Positions 1 through 8,192 of a stretch of DNA of 64,000 bases are shown here, piece by piece. A program made the position numbers and the translations under genes. Location: assembly GCA_949752745.1 (NCBI GenBank), contig OX457027.1, positions 92,351,725-92,415,724 on the forward strand, read 5' to 3'. The stretch's first letter is position 1; every line of letters starts with the position of its first letter. Origin of the DNA: Protula sp. h YS-2021 (lineage: Eukaryota; Annelida; Polychaeta; Sabellida; Serpulidae). A model generated the notes under the pieces. The model was given only the letters and a program-made list of their open reading frames with translations, did no database searches and was not told the origin of the DNA.

Positions 1-261
1 AAGTATGTGGACTACATGATAAGTGAACTGGCGCGTTTTGGATCTATTCAACAACAACTGCAACACTTTGACATTTATTGGGAACTTGCGCATTCCACGT
101 TAAGTGTACCAAACTTACGTGAGGATTTCATCAAAGAGTGTATGTTTTCAAACATTGACGGAGCTGAGGAGTTTGATGTGGAAGCAGCATATCACTTCGC
201 TCGATTTGATCCAAGACTGTTTGATGAAGTGAGAGAGTGGTTAATCTACATTGCAGTATAA
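1..261 (+). CDS. Small conserved protein, 5' end cut by window edge
   Basis: An 86-codon open frame running in from the window edge. Copy 2 (33894-34181) shows the full form is 95 residues, so about nine N-terminal residues are missing here. It is mostly helical by eye, with aromatic and acidic residues and no membrane segment or cysteine cluster. It ends in a TAATG overlap with the next gene, so the pair is probably read from one mRNA. I do not recognise the family. Near-identity between two otherwise decayed copies supports a real gene. Confidence 0.7.
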   Translation, partial: KYVDYMISELARFGSIQQQLQHFDIYWELAHSTLSVPNLREDFIKECMFSNIDGAEEFDVEAAYHFARFDPRLFDEVREWLIYIAV

Positions 262-593
262 TGGCAGACATTACATTGAGACAATATATTGTGCAAAAGA
301 CATATTGTGAAGAAATGTTATTAGCTGTAAAAAAGTTTGCATGTTTAGTATGTCCTGCTTGTCAAAATGAAGAGTGTTCAGAACATATGTGTCATTCTAC
401 ATGTGTCTATACATATTGGAATGAAGCTAAATATTACATTCATTTAGATAAAGTGTTAGATAATGCAAATCAACGCTGTGAAAAATATGGTGTAGATGCT
501 ATCACATTTGATGAATTAAGTTGTTGGTTAATGTTCATTGAAGATCAATGGACTCCAATTATTCACACCATTGTATCAATACTTGATTTGTAA
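261..593 (+). CDS. Small cysteine-rich protein, 110 aa
   Basis: The ATG at 261 overlaps the previous stop (TAATG). The frame is open 24 bases further upstream but without an ATG. Residues about 28-50 hold a Cys/His cluster (CPAC, then C, HMC and H-x2-C spacing) that could bind one zinc ion; the rest looks helical. Copy 2 encodes nearly the same protein. Function unknown; the position next to the integrase gene suggests an early or regulatory role, but that is inference. Confidence 0.65.
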   Translation: MADITLRQYIVQKTYCEEMLLAVKKFACLVCPACQNEECSEHMCHSTCVYTYWNEAKYYIHLDKVLDNANQRCEKYGVDAITFDELSCWLMFIEDQWTPIIHTIVSILDL

Positions 594-723
594 GATATGT
601 TGATTGAGCTTTTATAAAATTTAAGATATGTTGATAAAATTTAAGATGTGTTGATAAATGCAAGATGTGTTGATAAAATAAAATGCAAGATATGTTAACA
701 AGTGTTGATCATTTGGTGTTAAC
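594..723 (+). repeat. AT-rich minisatellite upstream of the integrase
   Basis: Imperfect units of the type AAGATATGTTGATAAAAT separate the 110-aa gene from the integrase. One unit contains AATAAA, so the tract may end transcripts of the upstream pair. It finishes in two GTTAAC boxes (694-699 and 717-722), the second touching the integrase ATG. Copy 2 has an expanded version. Confidence 0.7.
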
Positions 724-1824
724 ATGTCGACGTGGAAAGACTACTTAACCAATATTTACTTTAAACCTGGTCAACCCGGGGCATTTGCTGGTCCTTACAA
801 ACTATATCACATATTAAAAAAAGATCAACCAGTCACTCATTCACAAGTGAAGAAATGGTTACAGGATCAAGATGCCTTCAGTTTACTACAACCTGTAAAA
901 TACAGGTTTAAAAGGCAACGTGTCATTACACGTGGAATTGATGACATGTGGGATATTGATTTAGCTGACATGGGAAACATAGCTTCCTATAATGATGACA
1001 CCCACTTTTTATTAGTTGTCATTGATGTGTTTTCCAAATATTTGTGGGTGCAGCCAATGCCTAATAAATCACATACCAGCGTCATAGAAGCCTTTCAAAA
1101 GATTTTTCATGAAACACAACGAAGACCACGAACTCTAAGGTCAGATAAAGGAACTGAATTTAAAAACAGATGGGTAAAAGCATTTTTGAAGAAGGAGGGA
1201 ATACATGCCTATACGACAAAGAATGAAACCAAAGCCAACTTTGCTGAGAGAGTCATTCGTACTCTAAAGGGAATGATGTATCGATATTTCCTTCATAATC
1301 AAACGTATCGATATATGGACATTCTTCCAGACTTAGTGTATAATTATAACCATAGACCTCATGGCTCCCTCCCTAATAAGTATGCTCCTACAGATATTCG
1401 TAAAGACATAGAATCGAAAGTGTGGAAGTATATGTATGTAGACAAATTGAAATTAAAACCAAAGAAGAAGAAAAAACCCTACAAATTTAAAATTGGTGAT
1501 CAGGTTCGCATTTCTCACATGAAATATGTATTTCAACGGGATTATCATATAAAGTGGACGCAAGAAGTGTTCATTATCACACATCGTTGTAAGAAGCAAG
1601 GAATACACTTGTATCGTGTGAAAGACTTTTTGGATGAAGATATTGACGGACATTTTTATGAAGAAGAACTGCAGAAAGTGACAAAAGATATTGAATCAGT
1701 CTACAGAATTGAAAAGGTCTTGAAAACACGAAAAAGACGAGGTGTTAAAGAATTATTTGTGAAGTGGTTAGGTTGGCCAAAGAAGTTTAACAGTTGGGTG
1801 AAAGAAACAGATATTCGAAAATGA
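724..1824 (+). CDS. Retroviral-type integrase with C-terminal chromodomain
   Basis: 366 aa, intact. The RVE core follows a basic N-terminal part (about 1-70). The catalytic triad is readable: D79 in the WDIDLADM block, D141 in SDKGTEF, and E175 in ANFAERVIRTLK, giving D-x33-E spacing, slightly short of the usual 35. A Lys-rich linker (about 242-252) leads to a C-terminal chromodomain (about 323-366) with the VKWLGW core. The protein should act in the nucleus, joining element ends to host chromatin; the chromodomain probably recognises methylated histone H3, as in related integrases. The stop overlaps the ATPase start by ATGA. Copy 2 has lost this gene, so here copy 1 is the intact one. Confidence 0.95.
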   Translation: MSTWKDYLTNIYFKPGQPGAFAGPYKLYHILKKDQPVTHSQVKKWLQDQDAFSLLQPVKYRFKRQRVITRGIDDMWDIDLADMGNIASYNDDTHFLLVVIDVFSKYLWVQPMPNKSHTSVIEAFQKIFHETQRRPRTLRSDKGTEFKNRWVKAFLKKEGIHAYTTKNETKANFAERVIRTLKGMMYRYFLHNQTYRYMDILPDLVYNYNHRPHGSLPNKYAPTDIRKDIESKVWKYMYVDKLKLKPKKKKKPYKFKIGDQVRISHMKYVFQRDYHIKWTQEVFIITHRCKKQGIHLYRVKDFLDEDIDGHFYEEELQKVTKDIESVYRIEKVLKTRKRRGVKELFVKWLGWPKKFNSWVKETDIRK

Positions 1825-2482
1825 AGCATCCATTCACGTGTTTGGTCTCTGGACCTACAGGCAGTGGTAAAACTTCTCTAGTTAGAGAAATTCTAGAACA
1901 AAAGTTAATTAAACCCTCTCCAAAAACCATTTTATGGCTCTATGCAGCAGATCAGCCTTTGTATAAGGGAATGAAAGGTGTGGAATTTTACCAAGGCATT
2001 CCAGATAACATTGAAGAGCGTTTTAACCCGAAAAAAAAACAAACTTACTCATCATTGATGACTTAATGACCAAATGTCATAGTGATGAACGCATGACACG
2101 TCTATTTAGTGTTGGCAGCAGTCATCAAAATCTAAGCATTATTTTTATTGTGCATAATTTGTTTCATCATGGTAGAGAAATGCGTAATATTAGTTTGAAT
2201 ACACATTACATCATTCTGTTTAAAAATCCTAGAGACAGCCAACAAATAAGTACATTAGCGCGACAAATGTATCCTGGAAAATCTCAATTTCTCATAGAAG
2301 CCTATCAAGATGCTACCAGCAAACCTCACGGCTATTTATTCATTGATTTGAAGCCGAAGACAAATGATCAACTACGTATTCGTACAGGCATTTTACCAAA
2401 AGATACACATTACGTATATGTTGATAAGGTGGCGTATGAACAAGAACCAAGTCACTTAACCATTCGCAGCCAAGATGTCTAA
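1821..2482 (+). pseudogene. A32/FtsK-HerA-like genome-packaging ATPase, frameshifted
   Basis: Starts at the ATGA overlap with the integrase. Walker A is clear at residues 11-18 (GPTGSGKT). Near 2031-2039 a run of nine A makes the copy two bases longer than copy 2, which stays in frame, so the first 81 codons and the remainder (from about 2040, ending 2482) lie in different frames. The family pumps DNA into preformed capsids in Polintons and many dsDNA viruses. The homopolymer break may be real decay or a sequencing error; programmed frameshifting is unlikely because the sister copy is continuous. Confidence 0.9.
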
Positions 2483-2801
2483 ACGTATTCAAGCGAATCA
2501 ACCTTTCCTTCACTTGCTTGCACACAGCGGGCCTAAACGACGTAAATCCTTACTACAACAAGCTACTAAGGAGGAATTAACTAGCTTGTTTGAAATTTGT
2601 TTGAATATATTGCGAGGACATTTACCCTTAAGCTCAAAAAGGTATAAGTTATTCAAGCGTGAACGTCATACCCTACGTACACTGGCAAATAAGAAGATAT
2701 CACTTCGAAGAAAAAAGAAGTTGGTTAATCAGAAAGGAGGATTTATTGGAGCTATTGCTAAATTTGCATTACCCTTGTTAGCTCAGTTGCTGTTAAAATG
2801 A
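2475..2801 (+). CDS. Small basic conserved Polinton protein, 108 aa
   Basis: Overlaps the ATPase end by eight bases and ends in ATGA with the next gene. Strongly Lys/Arg-rich throughout, with a short Gly/Ala/Leu-rich hydrophobic C-terminus (about 87-108) that could be a membrane-active or capsid-interacting helix. Proteins of this shape (basic body, GGF plus hydrophobic tail) recur beside the capsid genes of invertebrate Polintons. The function is not known to me; a DNA-condensing or capsid-internal role is a guess from composition and position. Confidence 0.75.
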   Translation: MSKRIQANQPFLHLLAHSGPKRRKSLLQQATKEELTSLFEICLNILRGHLPLSSKRYKLFKRERHTLRTLANKKISLRRKKKLVNQKGGFIGAIAKFALPLLAQLLLK

Positions 2802-3391
2802 AACATACTTTGAAAATGGTTCTCATTCCTGAATATGAATATAAAATGTTGTTAGAAAAGAAGGGAAAAGATGTTGAAATGAAAACGAAAGTGAATAAAC
2901 TTTTACGTGGGAAACGAACTCGTGAAAAAGCAATAGAAATGTCTCAAGTGCTTGGACGTCATTTACGAACAATTCAATCACAACAACAACAACGACAAAA
3001 GTCTGTTACAACATCTAATGCAGAAAAATCAGAAAAGTCTCAACAGTTTCTAAACCATTTTCAACCCATTTATCATGTAAAACTAACACAACTTCTGGCA
3101 GAACTTAAGAAATATGGTACGAGATGGACAGATAAAAATGAACTTGTTTTAAAAACAGGTACTGTCATTACAAATTCTAACATTATTGATTTGTTGAAAG
3201 AAGCATTGGTTGCTACAAAAAGAAAAGAACGACGAGAACCACCGCGTGGTTGGAAGCAGTTTATTGAGGAAATTGTAGACGCTAATATTCCAAAAACTGT
3301 TTTTGGCAAAAAGACAACTCGTGAAGATATTACAAAAGAGCAACAACAACGTCAACAAAGATTGTTTCCAGAAGGATGGGAAACTTTTTAA
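2798..3391 (+). CDS. Uncharacterised late-block protein, 197 aa
   Basis: Starts by ATGA overlap. The N-terminal half is highly charged, with a Gln-rich stretch (about 58-68) and probable coiled coil; the C-terminal half has a compact part with a GTVITNSNIIDLL segment (about 120-134) and a short C-terminal motif ending in GWETF. The same layout occurs in other Polintons between ATPase and capsid genes. No enzyme motif is visible; a scaffold or virion component is possible. Its last 16 bases overlap the next gene. Copy 2 carries a +4 frameshift in the middle. Confidence 0.7.
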   Translation: MKHTLKMVLIPEYEYKMLLEKKGKDVEMKTKVNKLLRGKRTREKAIEMSQVLGRHLRTIQSQQQQRQKSVTTSNAEKSEKSQQFLNHFQPIYHVKLTQLLAELKKYGTRWTDKNELVLKTGTVITNSNIIDLLKEALVATKRKERREPPRGWKQFIEEIVDANIPKTVFGKKTTREDITKEQQQRQQRLFPEGWETF

Positions 3392-3585
3392 CATGGATTA
3401 AAGAGCTATGGTGTTGTTGTTGTAAAGAAAATGGAAATAAAAATACTATTCCTGTAAAAATTATTTGTGTTAGTGCTTGTTGTCAGGGAGAAGTAGTAGA
3501 TACCAATTTAGATCATGTAGATAGCAATTTAGACAATAATGTAGACAGCAATGTAGAAAGTGAGGATGAAGAGTGTCAAACATGA
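3376..3585 (+). CDS. Small probable acylated membrane protein, 69 aa
   Basis: Begins MGNFLT, a good N-myristoylation signal (MGxxxT), followed within ten residues by four consecutive cysteines (residues 13-16), a usual palmitoylation site. The C-terminal half is acidic with a repeated D-x-N-x-D pattern (about 43-60). There is no transmembrane helix, so attachment would be by lipid. The start lies inside the end of the previous gene. Copy 2 keeps the same length, the acyl motif and the cysteines, although neighbours there are broken. An envelope or membrane-linked assembly or entry role is inference. Confidence 0.6.
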   Translation: MGNFLTWIKELWCCCCKENGNKNTIPVKIICVSACCQGEVVDTNLDHVDSNLDNNVDSNVESEDEECQT

Positions 3586-3639
3586 AGTAATGTATATACA
3601 CATCTAGTCTATCTACATCACATAAACGATTTAGCTGCC

Positions 3640-4404
3640 ATGGAGTCAACAAGTTTTTACATTACTTTACCCAGCAATGCTAGTATGAACTATTATCCCA
3701 ACAACAAGACTTCGAATTATCAAATTCGTATGCCTCGAACCATCTATCTGAACGGAAAATATGAAGTGGCTTTAGCTGAAATTCAATATCCACATACATG
3801 GACAACCATGAGACATGGAATGGACTATTCTATTCAGTATCGACAACAACCACTGAATAATATTGTTCTTGACACAATCAATATACCTTATGGTTACTAC
3901 AGATCCATACAAGAGATATGTCAGGCAGTCAATAAAGAGGCAACTAATTCTATGAAAGATGACCTTAAAGAAGCTATTCAGATAAAGTATGATAAAATTA
4001 GACGACGTGTTTTTCTATTTCTAAATTACGGCTTTGAAGTGTCATTCTCCACTGGATTAGCTGAGATTTTAGGATTTATCCCAGATCAATGGTATACTGA
4101 AACGTGCACAGCTGAACATAAAGCTGATGTGAAACAGGGATTTTATACACTTTATGTGTACTGTAGTATTTGTGAGCCACAAGTTGTTGGTGATTATTAT
4201 GTTCCTTTGCTACGTTCTGTTGGAATACAAGGACATGATGGAGACATTATCATGAAAACTTATGGAGAACCTCATTATGTTCCTGTAAACACATCCAAAT
4301 TTGACGTGATAGAAATGAATATTAAGGACGACACAGGCCATAATGTTCCATTTCAAACTGGAAAGGTGATCTGTAAACTTCATTTTCGACCAAAAGCATT
4401 ATGA
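3640..4404 (+). CDS. Penton-like minor capsid protein (single jelly roll)
   Basis: 254 aa. The N-terminal block (fibrous Ser/Thr start, then YYPNN, a Y-x-I-R-x-P core and ALAEIQYPHTW) is the recognisable signature of the Polinton minor capsid protein, thought to form pentameric vertices. The beta-rich middle and a conserved C-terminus ending in a basic KLHFRPKAL are complete. It is preceded by a 54-base spacer and joined to the following gene by ATGA. Copy 2 retains only about the first 89 residues because of a large deletion. Confidence 0.88.
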   Translation: MESTSFYITLPSNASMNYYPNNKTSNYQIRMPRTIYLNGKYEVALAEIQYPHTWTTMRHGMDYSIQYRQQPLNNIVLDTINIPYGYYRSIQEICQAVNKEATNSMKDDLKEAIQIKYDKIRRRVFLFLNYGFEVSFSTGLAEILGFIPDQWYTETCTAEHKADVKQGFYTLYVYCSICEPQVVGDYYVPLLRSVGIQGHDGDIIMKTYGEPHYVPVNTSKFDVIEMNIKDDTGHNVPFQTGKVICKLHFRPKAL

Positions 4405-4756
4405 AAGCATACACACACAATCCATCTATTTATCGCAACCATTTTCTTCGTCAAGTGGGTGGAGAATTACCAGGATTTAAAGGAGCGCGAATACAATATG
4501 GAGATGGTATTGGTTCAATACTGGGATCATTGGCTCGAAAAGCTATTCCACTGCTTAAGACAGGGTTAAAATCGTTGCACCACATCTTAAAAGGGCTGCA
4601 AAAGATATCGCGAAAGATGTTACAGGTCGAGTAGCACAACGTATGTTTGGTGGTGGGTTACGAGGACAAAAGAGACCGAAACGAGCAAAACGTGTCAGAA
4701 GGCGAAAGGCAGCTAAACGGATAACATCAAAAAAACATAAGAAAGATATTTTTTAA
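4401..4756 (+). pseudogene. Small basic virion protein (pVI/pX-like), frameshifted
   Basis: The first frame (4401-4634) gives 77 residues with a Gly-rich part and the GIGSILGSLARKAIPLL type of motif seen in small Polinton virion proteins that resemble adenovirus pVI/pX. From about 4572 the natural continuation lies in another frame: an Ala/Lys-rich helix, then a very Arg/Lys-rich nuclear-signal-like tail ending at 4756, just before the major capsid ATG. A one-base indel near 4572 explains this. Copy 2 lacks the gene, so the indel cannot be checked internally. Confidence 0.75.
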
Positions 4757-4758
4757 TC

Positions 4759-6132
4759 ATGTCTTTAATTCATAATCATTCTTGTGAATGTAGCCTTTCT
4801 CCATTAGAATGGTTTCACATACCACCAACGCAAACTGCTGTAGAAAAAAGTTATAATGTAGACTATCAACCAATGACTACCATTAGAGAGGGTGCTCCAA
4901 TAGAATTCTACATTCCTGCGAGTACAGAAGAATATCTAGATTTAAAGAACAGTAAACTCCATATTGTATGTCGCATTGTAAAGGCTGATGGAACACTGTG
5001 TGGTGTAGATGATAACGTGTCATGTATCAATGATTTGTTTAATGGGTTATGGTCCAATATTGAATTATTTCTAAATGATCGTTTGATATCACATAGTAAC
5101 AATACCCATGGTTATACTAGCATCATATCTCATCTCATTCATGACTCGGAAGAAAGTCTCCATTCTGAGCGCTCTATGCGTCTCATCTTTAAAGATACTG
5201 CCGGATCAATGAATACTTATGAGGTGAAAAGACCTAATCATGAAAGATATGTATCAGGTTTTCATGTAAATATTGAAGGTGGTGATATAGCTGAAACAGG
5301 AAATAATGGTTTACATAATCGCTATTTGTATACACGTCTAAGCCGTGAGTTTGCGCTTACAGGTGGTTTAAGGGTAGATTTGTTTGAGCAGGATCGTTAT
5401 CTTCCCAATGGTGTTAGTATGAAATTACGTTTACATAGACAAAAAGATGTATATGTATTAATGGCTGCAAATAATGGTTTTAAAGTAGAAGTGAGAGAAG
5501 CGTTTTTAACCATTCGCAAAGTGAGGGTTAGTCCAGGTATTCAGTTGGGACATGCAGATGCATTGATGAAAAGTCCTGCTAAGTTTATTGTTAATAGAAA
5601 AGAATGTAAAGTTTTAGCTATTCCAACTGGATTTCAATCTTTTGTGAAAGATAGCATCTTTTTAGGCCAATTACCAAAACGTATTGTCATTGGAATGGTT
5701 CATAATGAATCCTTTGCTGGAACAGTATTGAGAAATCCATACAATTTTGAACATTTTAATCTTAACTTTATGCAGCTTTACTCTGATGGTGAACCAGTCC
5801 TATCCAAACCTCTCAAGCTTGATATAAATGAAGGCAAATATCTTGATGCTTTTGAAACTCTTTACAAATCTTTTGACAGATTGGATGGTGAGAAAAGTTC
5901 CATTATAAAACGGGAAGATTGGCCTAGAGGTTATTCGTTGTTTTCTTTTGACTTAACACCTGATTATGATGGTGCTGATCATTATGCCCTTATCAAACAT
6001 GGGAATTTGAGACTAGAAATGAATTTTGCTGGTGCCTTGCAAAATACAGTCAATGTTATAGTGTATGCTGAATTTGATAACATTGTTGAAATAAGTGCAA
6101 ATCGTAGCATTCAATTCGACTACCAGTCATGA
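4759..6132 (+). CDS. Major capsid protein, double jelly roll (hexon-like)
   Basis: 457 aa, complete. The length and the N-terminal features (PPTQTAVEKS, then IEFYIPAS, and a WSNIELFLND stretch near residue 100) match Polinton double jelly-roll capsid proteins, which form trimeric hexons. The C-terminal jelly roll ends with a beta-rich FDNIVEISANR block. The start is set by an ATG two bases after the upstream stop; the end overlaps the protease by ATGA. This order (minor capsid, small basic protein, major capsid, protease) is typical. Copy 2 lacks roughly the first 133 residues. Confidence 0.93.
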   Translation: MSLIHNHSCECSLSPLEWFHIPPTQTAVEKSYNVDYQPMTTIREGAPIEFYIPASTEEYLDLKNSKLHIVCRIVKADGTLCGVDDNVSCINDLFNGLWSNIELFLNDRLISHSNNTHGYTSIISHLIHDSEESLHSERSMRLIFKDTAGSMNTYEVKRPNHERYVSGFHVNIEGGDIAETGNNGLHNRYLYTRLSREFALTGGLRVDLFEQDRYLPNGVSMKLRLHRQKDVYVLMAANNGFKVEVREAFLTIRKVRVSPGIQLGHADALMKSPAKFIVNRKECKVLAIPTGFQSFVKDSIFLGQLPKRIVIGMVHNESFAGTVLRNPYNFEHFNLNFMQLYSDGEPVLSKPLKLDINEGKYLDAFETLYKSFDRLDGEKSSIIKREDWPRGYSLFSFDLTPDYDGADHYALIKHGNLRLEMNFAGALQNTVNVIVYAEFDNIVEISANRSIQFDYQS

Positions 6133-6567
6133 ACACGAAGCAGATAGAAGCCATCCTATCCCATGATGCCACGACAAAAGACTTGTTTCAAGGTGTGTTT
6201 GCCATGGACCAGTTACCATCTTTACAACGCGGTGCCTATGTCATCAACACAGACGATCATGATGAGCCAGGAGAGCATTGGGTGGCAGTATATTATGACG
6301 AAGACCCTGCAGAATATTTTGACTCTTATGGACTTTTACCTATAGACAGTCGTTTGAATAAGTTTTTTAAAGTTTAATTTCATTTATAATTCAGTTCCAT
6401 TACAAACACCGATATCCTCTACATGTGGATTTTATTGTGTGTATTATATAATTCAAAGAGCTCGAGGACATAGTCCTTTTGAAATCATTGATGTATTAAG
6501 AAGAAGTGATGGTGATTTTGTTGTAAAGGATTTTGTATATAGACATTATAAACCATTATTTTATTGA
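6129..6567 (+). pseudogene. Adenain-like maturation cysteine protease, frameshifted
   Basis: The N-terminal 82 codons (6129-6377) carry the catalytic His (GEHWVAVY) and Asp (FDSYGL). An extra T in the T-run at about 6361-6366 then shifts the frame relative to copy 2. The remainder with the Gln and nucleophilic Cys region (STCGFYC) continues to a stop at 6567 in the other frame. The enzyme would process capsid precursors. The homopolymer context leaves open a sequencing error. Confidence 0.9.
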
Positions 6568-6633
6568 TATTGTATTAGTTAAGTTGTATAAGTTAAGTTG
6601 TTGGTAATTGTGAATTGTATTATGAATATTGTA

Positions 6634-6639
6634 AATAAA
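6634..6639 (+). terminator. Polyadenylation signal of the plus-strand capsid block
   Basis: AATAAA 67 bases after the protease stop, conserved in copy 2 (39330-39335). It faces the signal of the minus-strand block. Confidence 0.75.
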
Positions 6640-6665
6640 CAAGACAGTTTTATACAACATTCTTT

Positions 6666-6671
6666 TTTATT
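6666..6671 (-). terminator. Polyadenylation signal of the minus-strand block
   Basis: TTTATT on the plus strand (AATAAA on minus), about 47 bases beyond the stop of the last PC4-like gene. Only about 27 bases separate it from the opposing signal, so transcripts of the two blocks end tail to tail and may overlap. Confidence 0.65.
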
Positions 6672-6717
6672 GTGTTATACATTATTTACATTTTAACAAT
6701 TATTTCACATTAAGCTT

Positions 6718-7116
6718 TTATTTTACAAATACATTCAATACATCGATAAACACATGCCATTCATACCAATCTAAATTAATATATGTATCATAGACATTAC
6801 ATCCACGTTTGTAAATGCTATGAAAACTAGCATAACACTGTCCATTACCAAACTTTATTATTTTAACATCTTTGTGTTCAGACAGTTTCAGTTCATATCC
6901 ATGATCATTCATGTCAATGTTCATCACCATAACACACATGGGATGCGTCAGTTCAATGGACTTGGTGCCTCGCATGAGTTGCACTCCTTCCTCTTTGAAT
7001 TCAAGCGTTAGGTTCTTTCCAATCCAATGCTTGTAACAGAGCGTGCCATTCCACTGTGTTGAGGGTGATGTAGTCGTAGCATTTTGTAAGCTCGTCATAT
7101 TGGCGAAATCGTACAA
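6718..7116 (-). CDS. PC4-like protein, 132 aa, last gene of minus block
   Basis: The C-terminal half shows the PC4-type order: a KLSEHKDVKI strand, two further strands, then INLDWYEWHVFIDVL, where PC4 has its last strand and helix. An earlier partial repeat (about 35-75) may be a second degenerate domain. The first 39 codons overlap the upstream gene in another frame, so the true start may be an inner Met (residue 7 or 49). Conserved in copy 2. PC4 domains bind single-stranded DNA; here a replication or transcription role is inferred. Confidence 0.55.
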   Translation of the reverse strand: MYDFANMTSLQNATTTSPSTQWNGTLCYKHWIGKNLTLEFKEEGVQLMRGTKSIELTHPMCVMVMNIDMNDHGYELKLSEHKDVKIIKFGNGQCYASFHSIYKRGCNVYDTYINLDWYEWHVFIDVLNVFVK

Positions 7117-7351
7117 ACACGTCTAAATAGTTCTCAGTCACACGCACTTCTAAATCCTCTGAGAGTTTCAGGAGAAAGCCAGGTATCCTCAGCTTCTCTA
7201 GATGGTCTTTCAACACAGATTGTTCGTCAGTTGATAGAATGATATACTTTCCAAAATGTTTTAGCACGATGTCATCATATACGTTTCTCAGATATGAGAA
7301 TCCATGCGTAATGGGTTCATATTCCGATAAAAAGTCTTCCATCTCGTTCAA
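7001..7351 (-). CDS. PC4-like protein, 116 aa
   Basis: Residues about 58-110 follow the PC4 pattern: LLKLSEDLEVRV, a second strand (LDVFVRF), then YDYITLNTVEWHALLQAL, where the Trp and following helix occupy the conserved position. The N-terminal 55 residues contain a weaker similar repeat (KYIILSTDEQSVLKDHL). The stop lies inside the 5' part of the next gene. Sequence similarity to human PC4 is low, so this is a pattern judgement supported by the clear PC4 gene in the same cluster. Confidence 0.55.
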   Translation of the reverse strand: MNEMEDFLSEYEPITHGFSYLRNVYDDIVLKHFGKYIILSTDEQSVLKDHLEKLRIPGFLLKLSEDLEVRVTENYLDVFVRFRQYDELTKCYDYITLNTVEWHALLQALDWKEPNA

Positions 7352-7397
7352 CAGTCAGATGAACTATGAGCTGTCTCCTTGTCTGCAAAGACGTTTT

Positions 7398-7769
7398 TTA
7401 TGCTCGCAAGATGGCGAAGAGTGGATGTTGTTTCACTTCTAGGAATCGTAAGACTGCGCGCCAGTTCTTGATATCAAAGAGGATCAAATCTGTATATGGT
7501 GTATCTGGCACAACTCCCTTATAATCCTCTGGATAATCCTGTAAAAGATTTCTACAGATTTCTACACGTATGTTAGAATCATATTCAGCCACCGTCACTT
7601 CCACTTTATTTTCAAGTCTACGTTTAAACCCAGGTTCAAGTGGTATGTTTTTAAAGTCTTTCCACACTTCAGGTTTAAACCGATGATAACTTCTCTGAGA
7701 ATCTAGTATCACTTCATTCCTATCATTTACAGTAAGGTAAGCACCACCGTTCAGCATGAGTGCATTCAT
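7398..7769 (-). CDS. PC4-like protein with two tandem half-domains, 123 aa
   Basis: Two successive strand-strand-strand-Trp-helix patterns are visible: AYLTVNDRNEVIL ... FKPEVWKDF (about 11-40) and KVEVTVAEYDSNIRVEI ... LILFDIKNWRAVLRFL (about 55-113). PC4 works as a homodimer, so a fused pair could mimic a dimer in one chain (inference). It lies 12 bases beyond the stop of the clear PC4 gene on the minus strand, and copy 2 keeps an open 124-aa version. Confidence 0.55.
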   Translation of the reverse strand: MNALMLNGGAYLTVNDRNEVILDSQRSYHRFKPEVWKDFKNIPLEPGFKRRLENKVEVTVAEYDSNIRVEICRNLLQDYPEDYKGVVPDTPYTDLILFDIKNWRAVLRFLEVKQHPLFAILRA

Positions 7770-7781
7770 GTTTTTACCTTG

Positions 7782-8138
7782 TTATGAGCCACCTTCTTGT
7801 CTGCGAAGCCTTTTATCCACTTCTTTCACCTGCTTCTTCAGCATTTTCCATTCAGGTATTGTCAGCAAAATTCCCTTTTTCGTTGGACGGTTTTTTCCAG
7901 TCCCCTCATCTCTCAGGTACTTGCGAATGTTTACCACTCCTTCATTGCTTTGTTTCATAATCTTGATATACTTTCCATTTCCTAGAGAAAGCATTCCATC
8001 CCACGACTGTGGTGTTGGTGCTGTCTCCACTTTCAATTTCTTGATGGTAGTGGTAGGATTTTTCACTTTTAAGTCTTTAACTGCATCTGCAAGAGTATCC
8101 ATATCAGTTGTAGATCTCTTACGACATTCACGTTCCAT
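7782..8138 (-). CDS. PC4 (p15) family single-stranded DNA-binding protein
   Basis: 118 aa. Residues 49-104 match the PC4 fold signature closely: GNGKYIKIMKQ (strand with basic face), GVVNIRKY, a Gly/Lys loop, RPTKKGILLTIPEW, then the helix KMLKKQV. The family binds unwound or single-stranded DNA and acts as a transcription cofactor or replication accessory. The N-terminal 45 residues are charged and disordered, as in eukaryotic PC4. It has its own TATA box that overlaps the polymerase stop codon upstream. Copy 2 has a one-base deletion in the domain. Confidence 0.8.
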   Translation of the reverse strand: MERECRKRSTTDMDTLADAVKDLKVKNPTTTIKKLKVETAPTPQSWDGMLSLGNGKYIKIMKQSNEGVVNIRKYLRDEGTGKNRPTKKGILLTIPEWKMLKKQVKEVDKRLRRQEGGS

Positions 8139-8192
8139 GTTAACACTTCAATGTTCACACCTCAAATAACTCTTCCGTTGGAGGACCTCCCC

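Noticed and set aside
2020..2070. Programmed frameshift in the copy 1 ATPase at the A-run
   Set aside because: Copy 2 encodes the protein in one frame without the run; decay or sequencing error is simpler. The same reasoning applies to the protease T-run near 6361.
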